Source of the DNA: Sperchopsis tessellata
Taxonomy: Eukaryota > Arthropoda > Insecta > Coleoptera > Hydrophilidae
Assembly: GCA_033557685.1 (NCBI GenBank)
Contig: JAWQRN010000332.1
Coordinates: forward strand, 1-31,280
DNA: 31,280 nt
Reading direction: 5' to 3'
The position numbers and the translations under genes were made by a program. The notes beneath the pieces were generated by a model. It was not told where the DNA came from. It made no database searches and saw only the letters and a program-made list of their open reading frames with translations. This document shows positions 21,301-31,260 of the stretch, in pieces; positions within the stretch are counted from its first letter, which is position 1; each line of letters opens with the position of its first letter.

Positions 21301-24300
21301 TACCAAATTACATATTTAACATTTCAGACAATTATGTAGTAGTATGTCAAGATTTTATAAAATTGAGATTGATTAAAAAATATGAGGAACTATGGGTGAA
21401 CCATTTACAATAAGAAATTTTCAGCAGTTTCCAGGCAAAATCAAATAATGTTTCTTTCAATACATTGATGTTTAGTTAGTATTGTTTGAAGTGTTGTGTA
21501 ACTATCCAATATTTAAGACATGTAAATATAAAAGAAATGTACATTATAAGAATATTATCTATCTTAACAATTTTCTCATTTTAAAACTAATGATTACTGT
21601 TTCAATACAGGGAATTTTCGGTGTTCATAACTAAGGATGTTTCTACTAAAAATAGTATATACTATAAGTTTTGATAGGGAGGTATATTTTTATGACATGC
21701 ACCTAGCTATGAAAGAAAATAAATTACTTTAACAACCTTTAGTTTTCATTGGTCCTCTTTATATGTACACATTTTTCCCAACTGTACCATATTCCTATAA
21801 AATATTTTGTGCAGCAGCATTTTTAACTGCTTTTTCAATCAAAACCCTTTCTCGCCTGTACTGCATTTTGAGATTTAGAAACAGTGATTGAGCTAGGACA
21901 GGACTACAAACTCACTCGTTGATTATCTGCTGAACTTAATTCACTTTATGAAGCCTATGATTGTGCTTCAACAAATTCTTTTAGAAATAAAAATACGGAT
22001 GTTGTTCCACAGTTTTTATGTTTTAAAATGTATTTATAGTAGATCTTGTGATGTACCAAATTGCATCCCTGTCAATAATTCGGGTAAAGAAAATGTCTGT
22101 TTTCTTACAACACATTCAAACTATTTTGACCAACTTTTTTTCTGTACAGTTTATGTTCAAGTATAAGTAGTCTGGGAATTCACAGTGCAGACACCTTTTT
22201 TATAACCATGTATTGAATTCATTGACGATATTAATTTTTACATCATGTCTTCAGATCGGGTCACCTGAATTTTAGGTCATCATGAATCTATCTATATCCC
22301 ACCGAAATAGTCAAGACCGATATTTCACTTGGAAATGAGATTGTGCGTTTTTCTCTATTACTCTCGTTTTTTTGTTTTGTAATGAACTGTATATGCAGCT
22401 ATCTTCAAGCTTAATTTCACTCATTTTATCAACAAAGAAACCCTCTCAAATCTCTATAAATCTCACAATGTAGGCATCACTTGGCATATATGTGTCTAAA
22501 TGTCTAAACTGTGTGTCTAAACTTTTAAAGATTTTTTCATGGGTAGGTAGTTAAAATAAAATATGCCTTTTTATGACAGTTTTGTCCATGCAAGTAATTT
22601 TTTCCAAATTTAATTAAAATTTATATACACAATATGAATACAAAGGTTATATTTACCTATATCACTTTTAAGCGGATTGGTAAGCTCAACCCGATTAAAG
22701 TCAAGGGTTGACTAGAACATTTACAAATCTGATTGAATGATTGAAGTTCATTTATGCCGATATCTCATAATGCAGGATTGAATTTAAAACTACGTTCAAT
22801 CTGCTCAAAAGTGTCTAAATAGACGTATCTTTGAAACCATGCAATTATTATTTATTTCTTTAATTTGGATTTTATATAAATAAGCTAAGTGGATCTTTTT
22901 GGGCAAAACTTACATTTCAAGATATTCTGTATATAATATATAAATAAAGGTGATTTGAGTTTCTTTATAATAAAAAGACATTGCTTATCATTCGAACTAC
23001 CTGCTTTAATTGAACTGCATTTTTCTACTCGGCACATACAAAAAATTAACATTGTATTGATGATAGTCGATCAAGATTTCATTTTCCATCTAATGTGGTT
23101 TGCTAATTGATTGGAAATTACATGTCCCTATTCTTGGTTATACACCAAAAATAATTTTATATTTAGTGTCTTAATGTATTGTAGTTTTTGTTTTTTAATT
23201 GAAATTATCATATCTTTGCTAACTAGACTGGAGTGATAAGTAAAAAATGGTGGTGGTATTTATTTGTAAAGTTAATTGGTAGTGTTATTGACGATGCATG
23301 GAAATGGGAAAGCTTCGAATTCACATTATATCATGTTTAGAATTTGCGCCTATGGATGAGGCAGAAAATAAAGACAAGGATGCAGAGGCATATGAAAAAG
23401 ATGGGGAAGAAGAAATGTATACAGACGATTCTGAGGGAGAGAATGCATGTGGAATTACTTTACCTAAAGAAGCTATGGATGGTAAGATTGATCATATAAT
23501 AAATTATAAAGAAAACATTACAGAATATTTTGAAAACTTTGTTAAGTAACTCTTTAAGCCCAACTTTAATTTTTTGTAATATTGTTCATTTATATAAACT
23601 ATAAAGACTTATTGACTATGTAAATAAGTAAATATGTTATAAAAACAAAAAAAATGTATTAAATTAGAACAGTAGAAATAATTGTTTTAGCCAAAGAAAC
23701 TTTTGGTATTTGCCAAAGTTGTAACTAAAATTTAAGCATTGTAGTTTATATTCATTGTGAATATCCAAAATTATTATATAATTTGTCTATTTTATGTTTT
23801 GTACTCTTTTGAATAGGCACTAAAATCTTATTATTTCTGTATTTGGCTCTTATTTGACTGCTCTCTATGAATTTTGAAATTTATTTAACTACGCAAAATT
23901 TGCATGTTACATAGAAAAACTATGATTTACTGTTTACAATAAAACAATGAATAAATCATGTGTTGCAACATGTTGGAAATTGGGAATTTTTCCATATTCT
24001 TTGTTCCAACTGGAATAACAGATCTATAGGTCAATATTTATGAAATTGTTTCAGAATAAAGCTACGTATATGCATTATTCCTCAGAAGAAAAAAGGTCGT
24101 AAATAATAGATGTGGGAAGGGATGATTTAATTTTCAATTTAAAATTTTGTCGAATATCACATTCCATTTTATTGAATAGAACAATCTTTGACACATTTCA
24201 GTATTTCAAATATCATAGAAAAATGCTTCCAAATTTAATGGCATGCCCTTTGAGACCACAATGTTGATATATGAATAATATTCTTATAATGTATTTTGTA

Positions 24301-27300
24301 CAAATTAAAAAAGAAATATTCTAATGACAGCATTACCAAATGTGCAGGTGAACTGTTGTCATTTTGAAAGGAATTTAATTATTTTTTTTACTATTGGGAT
24401 ATCTGAATAGTTCGATTGTTTCTTTTGCTTTATTTTTGAAAACATTAGTATTTTCCACATTCAAGAAGGTTCATATTTTTTACTATTTCAGCTTTGTCTG
24501 AGACTAATGCTTGTGAATTTGATCATTTTATGAACAATTTACTTTTCACCACATTTTGTGGGAAAATTATCTTTGATCTGTGATATCTTAACAAAAAAAT
24601 CTGAAGATCTCCAAATAATATTGTATACCTAGTTATATCTAGGAAAGGGCTTGCAGTTTAGGATTTGTGTATTGAATTGCTCGAACATGAACTTTGACCT
24701 GCAATATATGTATTTTTAAGTCTGAGAATAGATTAAAATTCTAATAAATAATAAGGGAACAGATAAGATAAAATTCCATCTTATGGGTTAAACAAATAAT
24801 ACACAAATAAAAATATTGTTTAACACATTAGTTTAAGAGTGGTGCTATACATGGAGTAGTTTTTTTCTTATAAAAAGTCACATTGGACATTCAGCAGTAG
24901 TGTTGGCTCGTTCTATACGTTGAATATAAGATTTTGGAAAGGTTAATGTAAATGAGTTAATTTTTATCTATATTTTAGGAAAGCAAATATAAATTTTACA
25001 GTCTTTGGAAAGGCATTTTTCGTAATGGTTATGACATCGTCTGTTACTCTAGGGAGATTCACATATTTTACACAGGAGTTACACACAATACCTATTTTTG
25101 CAATTGAATTATATTACAAACAGAAGAAAACAACTCTTTGTAAAAAACAAATTTCCCTTAAAAATAAATAACCTTGGAAATAGCAATATTATTTGATAAT
25201 TCTTATCCCAAATTTACTGTATATGTGTAATAAAATACAAATTTAAGCGAATGTCATCAAGGACAATGTAAAAATACGAACCTCATGAAAATAAGATGTA
25301 CTTTCACGACCAATTCCTAAAAGTTACCTTTTTTTGTTTTATAATACATAATATATAAAATTGAAGATGAGTATTAATTATTAATTGTCTCTTAACTTTA
25401 ACTACGAGGAAAAATCTTTATTTATAATGCTTTCGTTAATTGTCGTCTAGTATTTTATGCCTTTCCTTAGTATGTTTTTTCACTTTATATAATTTATTTT
25501 GTTATAAATATTGGATAAAAAAGTAATGTATTACATATATAACAAAAAATAACCAAGTATTAGCAATTTGAGAAAACTCAAAACAGCCAAAATATATCGG
25601 ATAGCATCTTCTCTACTTTTCTTTGTTTATTATGCTGTAGATAATTATTGTTATGAAACTCAGTTTTTGCTATGTAGGGGTTTATTTGACTGCAGTCGTT
25701 GAACTTATTTCTTTTGTTTCATTCTAAAATGACTTAAATGCAACCCATATGTTTTTAACGTTGGTACAATTCACAATTATATGATAAACAGTTGTTTCGT
25801 TCTGCTTTTTACAGTATTTTTCATAAGCCCTTATGAAATATACTGTAAAAAGCAGAACGAAACAACTGTTTGTCATATAATTGTGAATTGTATCAACGTT
25901 AAAAACATATGGGTTGCATTTAAGTCATTTTAGAATGAAACAAAAGAAATAAGTTCAACGACTGCAGTCAAATAAACCCCTACATAGCAAAAACTGAGTT
26001 TCATAACAATAATTATCTTTTGTTTTCTGCATGTTTTTTTTTACATGTTTTGAATGAAATTTTATAGATATCGTTCTTATAAAACTGTAAAAAACATTGC
26101 ATAACAACTTGGATACTACTCATAGTATTGCGTAAAAACCTTAATATAAACAGGAAATTACAAAGATTATAGCCTTCACCTATTAAAACAATTGTATCAT
26201 TGAATTTTTATAAAAATTATTTGTTATAGGGACGGTTTTAATGAATGGCGACATTCAGAAACTCTCCTCAGGGGCTGTCGTCTATTCTTCGACCCCTGAG
26301 CCAAACACTCAAATGGGTGCCATACCAGAGTATATACCTGTCAATGGGGTAACAGAGGGGGCTGAGGGACTGAGTCCTGTAGCTCCCTCAGCTCCCCTTG
26401 ATAATGGAACTCAAGCGCCGTATCCTCTACCGCAACTGAAGCAGATGTTATCACAGCAACTAGAATATTATTTTTCACGGTAAGTTTAACTATAATGTGC
26501 TGATTGGACTGGCAATAATTTCTTTATGTTACTCAAAGACAATGTCTATAAGTAGTACCATTTATGTGAAGTTTTTAATTTTTGCGTTAGTGCAGCTAAA
26601 CTTCATTTATTTTTATGTTGCTTTATCAATACTTTCCACTAAAAACCCTTTTGTTTGTAGAAGTTTTTTTTATTTATATTTTCCTGTATTTACATTAAAT
26701 GAATATAATTTCTTTTGCAGAGAGAATCTTGCAAATGACACTTATTTGCTCTCTCAAATGGATAATGATCAATACGTGCCGATATGGACAGTTGCTAACT
26801 TCAATCAGGTGAAGAAATTGACTAAAGACATTAAGTTGATTACAGAAGTTTTACGTGAATCCCCCAATGTGCAAGTGGACGAAGAAGGCTTAAAAGTTAG
26901 ACCGAATCACAAAAGATGTATAGTTATTCTTAGAGAAATTCCGGATAATACACCTGTAGAAGATATTAAGGTATGTTCTTTTTTATATTTGTTTTATACA
27001 TGTACTAGTCTAACATGATTATAATTTCTCTCACAATTTATATTAATTTATCTTTGTTCTCCACATATATGTTTCTGGGTTGTAACTCTTAATTTTCTCC
27101 AAACTATCTTTCAGAGCATATGTATTCAACATACATGAAATTTTAACCTTATTTATTCATCTTTTATTGCATAATCTCCTAAGATAGCCTATTCCAAGCT
27201 TAATAGGGTTTTGACTGATAAATTGTGATTTAAGATTTACTCCTTAAAAATGATTACTTGGTGCTTGGTCAGAAGATCTTTCAAGTCACTGATAGGACCG

Positions 27301-30300
27301 TCATGCAAAATCCATTAAAGTAAAAATGCTGTTTCATACCTAATAGCCTTAGTAGAGCGGAGTGTAGCGGCACCAGTGACTGCAGACAATTTAATTTTCC
27401 AACATAAAAATTGTCCCTCTAATACTGATGTTAACTAACCCAAATATTTGTTTCTGTGAGTACTGGGGTCTAGGTTAATTGAACAACTGTGTGGTTACTA
27501 CAGGGTGCATGCTCAGGCGGTGGTGGGGGGAGTTTGGTGTACGTGGTCTCTCCCTGTTCCGTCGGTGACCCCATTTCAGTATCTAACAAGGTTTGGACTG
27601 GAGCATATCGGGGCTTTGGCATGCGTGCGTATTTGGAAAACAACCTATCTGTGATCGCGATGCAAAGAACATTTCAGAAACGGTTCCACATTCGGTTCTG
27701 GGTTAGGCAGTTGGAGGAACCTGGCAGCACACTAAGAAGAAGGTCCATCAGAACACTAGAAAATGGTGGCAGCTGATGAGAGCAGCGATCGAGCAATCGC
27801 CAAGATGTTCTGCTTGAAGGCACGCTGTTGCCTTAGGGAGGTCAGACCGCAGTTTAAGGATGATTCTGCATTTCGATTTGAATTTTTATCCCTTCAAATT
27901 AATGATGGCTCAAGGATTGAGTCCAGCAGATTACACCAACCGCCAAAATCTGTGTGAGTAAATTCTTGCACAGATCCCTCCCGAGGCAGCTTTCTTCAGT
28001 AGCGATGAGGCATATTTTCACCTCAGTGGGGCTGTGAGTAAACAAAATTTCCACTACTGGGCGGAAAAAAAACCCCGAATTATTCACGAAAGACTGCTAC
28101 ATTTCCCTAAACTAACAGTGTGGTGTGCTGTATCACAATTTGGCTTGATACGCTCGTACTTCTTTGAGGAGGAAGGCGTGACCGTGAATTCCGAACGATA
28201 TGTCTCAATGTTGCAAAATTTTCTGCAGCCCAGAATGGAAGAGATTGTTGAATAAGAGGGATTGTGGGACTTGTGGTTCCAACAGGAAGGGGCCACAGCT
28301 CACACAGCCCGAATTTCACTGAATGTTTTGAGAGAAATGTTTCCCGGACATCTGGTATCTTTGAGGGTTGATGTGGGAATGGCCTGCGAGGAACTCTGAA
28401 GGAAAAGGCCCTCACACCCTACCAGAGCTAAGGAGAGGATTATTGAAGAAGTTAACTTCATACCCTCCGATATGTGTGAACGAGCTGTACAAAACTTCAG
28501 ACATTGTCTCCAACAGTGTGTTTCTGCTAACAGCCGCCATTTTGAGGGCATTATTTTCAAAACTTAATGATTATAAATGGTATGTACTGCTAACTTCGAA
28601 AATAAAAAAAGTTTTTCTCTATATACCCCCATTACTTTTTCGTGTAGTTATTAAGTGTGCAAGAGCATTTTAGTTGATTTAAACCTATAGTTATGTTTAC
28701 TGTTTCAAGGATGTGGAATGTTGCTTTATCAGTGAAACAAATTTTAGAAATGACGACTTACTTGGTATTTGCTATCTCGAATATAATTTAAAAAAACTTG
28801 TTTTGTACTTCATAGTCCCTTGCTAAAAGTTCTTGATGGTATTTAATCAAAGATGTAATTTTACATTTCTTATGTAAAAGAAGGTTTAAATGTGAATCAT
28901 GTAACTTTAGTCCACTTTTAATTTTTCATAAAATATACTTATGTGTGTAGCTACATTATTTTATTGAATTTTGTAGCACTCTTAAAAGTGCCCTCAAGTA
29001 TCATTTTCTTTTGAAATTTTATTAAAATAGAACAATTTATTTAGGGAACATTAATTCTAGAACATACAGAGTTTTCTATGTAGATACATTGTAATATTGT
29101 CTAGATAAAATTTATTAAGTGACTTTGAATTTTCCAAAGGTCATTTTTCCTATGGTACATGAACCAAGTATAACTAGATGTTGGCTTTGACACATCTTAA
29201 AAAATATTGTATATCTAAGAAAATTGCTTGGGTTCTGTATTTTTTCTGCAGTTTTAATCCTATTTATTTCTGTATTTATTTTTTGTTTATTTAACGTCTG
29301 CATATTTCTGTAGTTAGTCAACTGTTCCAATTTTAATTGGGTTCTACTTTGTGCGAGTGTATTTATTTACGTACAGTACATGGGACCTATTGTTTTATCC
29401 CTCTCAAAAGACTAGCACCATATAGATTTCCCAAATCACAAAAGCCGACTGCCTCTGGGCCTCAAACTCAAGACCCCACGGTTACTGTCTTGGTACTCAG
29501 GGACTGATCTACCAAATCGACCAATCGGTATCTAAATTCTCAAATCTTTTTTTTTTTCTACTTTGCTTTTAAATTTTTTTGCATTAGCAGCATTAGGTTT
29601 TCATCAATATCTAATGAAAGAAAAACAGTGAATACGACATTTCTTTGTAAAATTTCCATTTTTCCTTGGTCAAGTAATGTGTAATTAAGCTACAAACCCA
29701 CGAGATGCTGTAAAAAACCTAGTAGAAGCTTTCAGGAATGCCATCTTTTCTTCCACTGTTGCAAGGAACATCTTAAAGGCAAGTAATCTAAGCTTACCTC
29801 ATCAACATGTTTACAAGTGGTCGAGTGTGTGTAGGGAATGTGATGAGTCAGAATGGTCTTGGGGGATTTGCATAACAACATTACTTAAAAAAAAATTATA
29901 TAATATAATGGAACACGAGCCAAAAGATCTTGGCCTGATCTTACTTACTCATGTTTTTAGATTATTTGTGCTTAACAACCATGGTAATTTTTACGCACAT
30001 TCTGTAATTTTTGCTATAATGATATTTTCAATGAGACATTTATTATTTAAAGTTTTTGTTTTTTTTTGCAGAACTTGTTTGCAGGAGACAAATGTCCACG
30101 AATAGTATCTTGTGAATTTGCACATAATGATAGTTGGTATTGTACATTTGAAACAGATGATGATGCGCAAAGGGCATATAGATATCTCAGAGAAGAGGTG
30201 AAAAATTTCAAAGGAAAGCCAATAATGGCACGTATAAAAGCAAAACCTATGTGTCGTTTGCCATTGCCACCTCCACAAGTGAAGAATGGTTTCAGAGCGA

Positions 30301-30419
30301 CCCCGCCACCTACTGCTGTGTTTGACCCAGCTGCTTTCCCCCCAGGACAGCAACGATTTTTATATACCAACGGCACTCCAGGACAATCTGTCACATATGC
30401 CAACCAGGTACATGTTTAT
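15251..30419 (+). CDS. Larp4: La-related protein 4 (LARP4/4B homologue), 5' part, six exons
   Basis: Joining 15251-15331, 15707-15860, 23341-23481, 26230-26479, 26721-26970 and 30072-30419 gives 1224 nt, 408 codons, with matching splice phases at every junction. Domains: PAM2 motif around residues 36-45; acidic segment about 80-125; La motif about 191-270; LARP4-type RRM about 273-349; then a proline-rich linker. Known family role: cytoplasmic poly(A)- and PABP-binding protein that stabilises and promotes translation of mRNAs. Vertebrate homologues are about 720-740 residues, so roughly half the protein, including the C-terminal RACK1-binding region, lies beyond the right edge. An in-frame TGA at 15233 precedes the chosen ATG. 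LARP4 identity is very secure from exons 4-6; exon 1 is the least certain part. Confidence 0.93.
15332..15706 (+). other. Larp4: Intron 1 of LARP4
   Basis: This intron has 375 bases, donor GTACGT and acceptor TTTCTTTGTAG. The exon 1 frame runs on past the donor for about 50 codons before a stop, so intron retention would give a short unrelated protein. Nothing else is seen. Confidence 0.6.
15707..15860 (+). CDS. Larp4: LARP4 coding exon 2, with PAM2 motif
   Basis: The exon starts in phase 0 after a good acceptor (TTCTTTGTAG) and ends in phase 1 before donor GTAAGT. It encodes SSLNPNADVFEY near its start, a PAM2 motif of the form xLNPNAxxFxx that binds the MLLE domain of poly(A)-binding protein. 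Most of the remaining residues are acidic and polar (SECELDTDS, then FQTIEDIVSD), as expected for a disordered N-terminal region. The hydrophobic anchor after NPNA is phenylalanine (residue 43); human LARP4 has tryptophan there (PAM2w). Confidence 0.88.
16064..16141 (+). promoter_or_regulatory. Candidate internal promoter and alternative non-coding first exon
   Basis: A locally less AT-rich stretch (about 15985-16145) contains TTTCAGTGGC, an arthropod initiator with the presumed start at 16064. A GTCGGCCATTTTGCAAG segment typical of 5' untranslated sequence follows, and then a good donor, GCG|GTAAGC at 16142. If used, it would splice to exon 3 or exon 4 and make a protein lacking the PAM2 motif. 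This is inferred from sequence texture and motifs only. Confidence 0.35.
20068..20280. repeat. Imperfect inverted repeat (hairpin), about 213 bp, in LARP4 intron 2
   Basis: The arm 20068-20161 pairs with 20181-20280 around a loop of about 20 bases rich in TTTG. Shared blocks include TTCCATTCAAAT, CTTTGGATTTATT, AGGCACAT and GCAGTTATCAA. I estimate about four in five positions pair. Because of the symmetry, both strands show similar 67-codon open frames, which are artefacts. It is most likely an old foldback MITE; no clear target duplication was found. Confidence 0.8.
22663..22813. repeat. Possible small foldback element with 17-bp inverted ends
   Basis: CACTTTTAAGCGGATTG at 22663-22679 matches the reverse complement of 22797-22813 (CACTTTTGAGCAGATTG) at 15 of 17 positions. 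The interior pairs only weakly. It could be a MITE of about 151 bp in LARP4 intron 2. Confidence 0.45.
23341..23481 (+). CDS. Larp4: LARP4 coding exon 3, acidic frame-neutral cassette
   Basis: The exon is 141 bases (47 codons), entered with 2 bases completing a codon and left with 1 base, so including or skipping it leaves the frame intact. It encodes an acidic stretch (EFAPMDEAENKDKDAEAYEK, then EEEMYTDDSEGE) and ends KEAMDG. Acceptor TTTAG is preceded by a poor pyrimidine tract; donor GTAAGA is good. I do not recognise the peptide as a domain. The phase fits exon 2 and exon 4 exactly, which is the main evidence. An internal ATG at 23353 could serve as the start of a shorter isoform. Confidence 0.65.
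23482..26229 (+). other. Larp4: Intron 3 of LARP4
   Basis: This intron has 2748 bases, with donor GTAAGA and acceptor TTGTTATAG. It is AT-rich apart from the 380-bp palindrome near its 3' end. I see no other gene or element. Confidence 0.75.
25639..26018. repeat. Near-perfect 380-bp palindrome (long hairpin) in LARP4 intron 3
   Basis: Arms 25639-25827 and 25830-26018 are each 189 bases with a 2-base centre (CC). Base-by-base comparison gives three mismatches (at 25764, in the ATGATAAACAG block, and in the CAGTATTTTTC block) and no gaps; the outer 125 bases are identical. In the sense RNA two of the three differences are G.U pairs. The ends begin AGATAATTATTGTTATG. No coding region and no obvious target-site duplication are visible. 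It could be a recently inserted foldback/MITE element or a source of long double-stranded RNA. Confidence 0.95.
26230..26479 (+). CDS. Larp4: LARP4 coding exon 4, start of the La motif
   Basis: The exon starts after TTATAG with two bases that complete the G codon begun in exon 2 or exon 3 (giving GTVLMNGD) and ends within an Arg codon (CG|A). It encodes a Ser/Pro-rich linker and then PLPQLKQMLSQQLEYYFSR, the first helix of the La motif. The QLEYYFS segment keeps the Gln and two aromatic positions typical of La motifs; human LARP4 has FC at the aromatic pair. An ATG at 26241 lies in frame, so a start here is conceivable for a short isoform. Confidence 0.95.
26480..26720 (+). other. Larp4: Intron 4 of LARP4
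   Basis: A short intron of 241 bases with donor GTAAGT and acceptor TCTTTTGCAG. It splits the La motif between FSR and ENL. Its sequence happens to stay open in the frame of exon 5, which gives a misleading 173-codon open frame starting at 26497. Confidence 0.9.
26721..26970 (+). CDS. Larp4: LARP4 coding exon 5, La motif and start of RRM
   Basis: The first base completes the Arg codon; the exon then encodes ENLANDTYLLSQMDNDQYVP and IWTVANFNQVKKLTKD, the body of the LARP4-type La motif. QVDEEGLKVRPNHKR follows as the inter-domain linker, and CIVILREIPDNTPVEDIK as beta strand 1 and helix 1 of the RRM. It ends in phase 0 before donor GTATGT. The wording closely follows vertebrate LARP4/4B (for example CIVILREI and QVDE.G.KVRP), which makes the family call secure. 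La motif and RRM together form the La module; in this family N-terminal sequence also contributes to poly(A) binding. Confidence 0.97.
27489..28567 (+). pseudogene. Broken mariner-family transposase within LARP4 intron 5
   Basis: The N-terminal HTH region is in 27600-27776 (RAYLENNLSVIAMQRTFQKR, then FHIRFWVRQLEEPGSTLRR). The catalytic domain begins near 27960-28040 (an AFFSSDEAYF-like stretch with the first acidic residue). The open segment at 28034-28255 reads SKQNFHYWAE, HFPKLTVWCAVSQFGL and EEEGVTVNSERYVSMLQNFL. After a stop, WFQQEGATAHTARISLNVL follows at about 28267-28330, then a decayed third-aspartate region, and the C-terminus ends HFEGIIFKT at about 28565. The second catalytic residue, normally Asp in QQDGA, is Glu here. 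In-frame stops at 28252 and upstream show it is dead. Terminal repeats were not found, so element edges are uncertain. It lies in the same orientation as LARP4. Confidence 0.85.
29340..29530 (-). mobile_element. tRNA-derived SINE-like element in LARP4 intron 5
   Basis: On the minus strand TGGTCGATTTGG (29523-29512) matches the RNA polymerase III A box TRGCNNAGYNGG at 10 of 12 positions. GTTTGAGGCC (29467-29458) matches the B box GTTCGANNCC at 9 of 10. Their spacing of about 45 bases is normal for tRNA-derived promoters. The sequence between does not fold into a convincing tRNA, so this is a SINE head, not a functional tRNA gene. The lower-coordinate edge is a guess. Confidence 0.5.
30072..30419 (+). 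CDS. Larp4: LARP4 coding exon 6, rest of the RRM and proline-rich linker
   Basis: After TTTTTGCAG the exon begins in phase 0 with NLFAGDKCPRIVSCEFAHND. It continues SWYCTFETDDDAQRAYRYLR and EEVKNFKGKPIMARIKAK, completing the LARP4-type RRM. A Pro/Phe/Gln-rich segment follows (PPTAVFDPAAFPPGQQRFLY, then TNGTPGQSVTYANQ). Two donors in the same phase are possible: GTACAT at 30408 (exon ends in ANQ) or the stronger GTAAGTAT at 30420 (exon ends in ANQVHVY, 12 bases longer). I prefer the longer form because its donor is closer to consensus. Later exons lie outside the window. Confidence 0.95.
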
Positions 30420-31260
30420 GTAAGTATCAGTTTAAACTTTTTTTTTGTACAATTTCATTGATTGCAAGTAAAAAGTATTATATAAAATCAAAGGGTCTTA
30501 AACTGTTTCAAGAAATATCCAATTACTGGAAAGATCTTTTCATTGCTAACTTTTTTTTTAAATGGATCCGGGGTCAAACTCCATGTTCCTCTTATATTTA
30601 TTATTATTAACAGATTTCTTAATATCCAACGAATTGATTCCAAACCCCTGCGATTTTATTTAAAGAAAAGTCGCCTGCGCTGAAAATCGAACTCGGACTG
30701 CCTCAGATCGCATAATTATAGTTTTTTATTCAAGTCTAGAATATTTATAAAAAAAAAAGTAATTATAATTGAATATATGAGTTGTTTTATTCTAGTTATA
30801 AGATTAATTGTTTTATTTTGTTTAAATTTACTTATTTACGTGTATCGTGATCTGACTTATGGATATATATGGTCAGGAGGTATAATAAAGATATAGAATG
30901 TTAGTATTTATTTATGCACTGGATTTATTTAAAAAAAATTCAAATCAACCAAGTTATAAACGAACAAAGCAAAAAATATTCGTAGGAGAGTAAAAACTAA
31001 TATCCTATATGTTCTGTGCATATAAATTTAAAAAAAGTACAACCATTTTACTTCCTATTAAAAATTTTATGTGAGTATTGTTTAACTAAATACAAATTTA
31101 TCAATTGTTCTCCTATAATAACCGTTACAGAATTGGTGCAATATATACTATGATTATTTAGGCAATTTTAAAAATAAAATTTGGTAACCTTTAATGACCT
31201 CTAATTTTATAAGTATAGTGTTTTATGGTTTCATTATGGTAAAGATAAATAATGTTACAC
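30420..31260 (+). other. Larp4: Start of LARP4 intron 6, AT-rich
   Basis: It begins GTAAGTAT and stays in intron to the window edge. A less AT-rich patch at about 30565-30715 contains TCAAACTCC and AAAATCGAACTCGG, which vaguely resemble inverted B boxes. I cannot define a second SINE there. Confidence 0.6.

Larger units (their letters stand above)
15861..23340 (+). other. Larp4: Intron 2 of LARP4
   Basis: This intron of about 7.5 kb has a canonical GTAAGT donor and a weak-tract acceptor (ATCATGTTTAG). It contains a possible alternative first exon (16064-16141), an imperfect hairpin (20068-20280) and a small element with short inverted ends (22663-22813). The rest is AT-rich with no coding region that I can support; the 70-codon and 72-codon open frames near 20406 and 21948 look like chance. 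Confidence 0.75.
26971..30071 (+). other. Larp4: Intron 5 of LARP4
   Basis: This intron has 3101 bases, with donor GTATGT and acceptor TTTTTTTGCAG. It interrupts the RRM between VEDIK and NLFAG. It contains a dead mariner-family transposase (about 27489-28567) and a tRNA-like SINE (about 29340-29530). The remainder is AT-rich without recognised features. Confidence 0.9.

Noticed and set aside
26497..27018. 173-codon ORF taken as an independent gene
   Set aside because: Its first part is intron 4 and its last part is intron 5; only 26721-26970 is LARP4 coding sequence.
29440..29530. Functional tRNA gene
   Set aside because: The A and B boxes are recognisable, but the arms do not pair into a cloverleaf and no anticodon stem can be supported.
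30565..30715. Second tRNA-derived SINE
   Set aside because: Only B-box-like words are present; no A box lies at a suitable distance, so I did not annotate it as an element.
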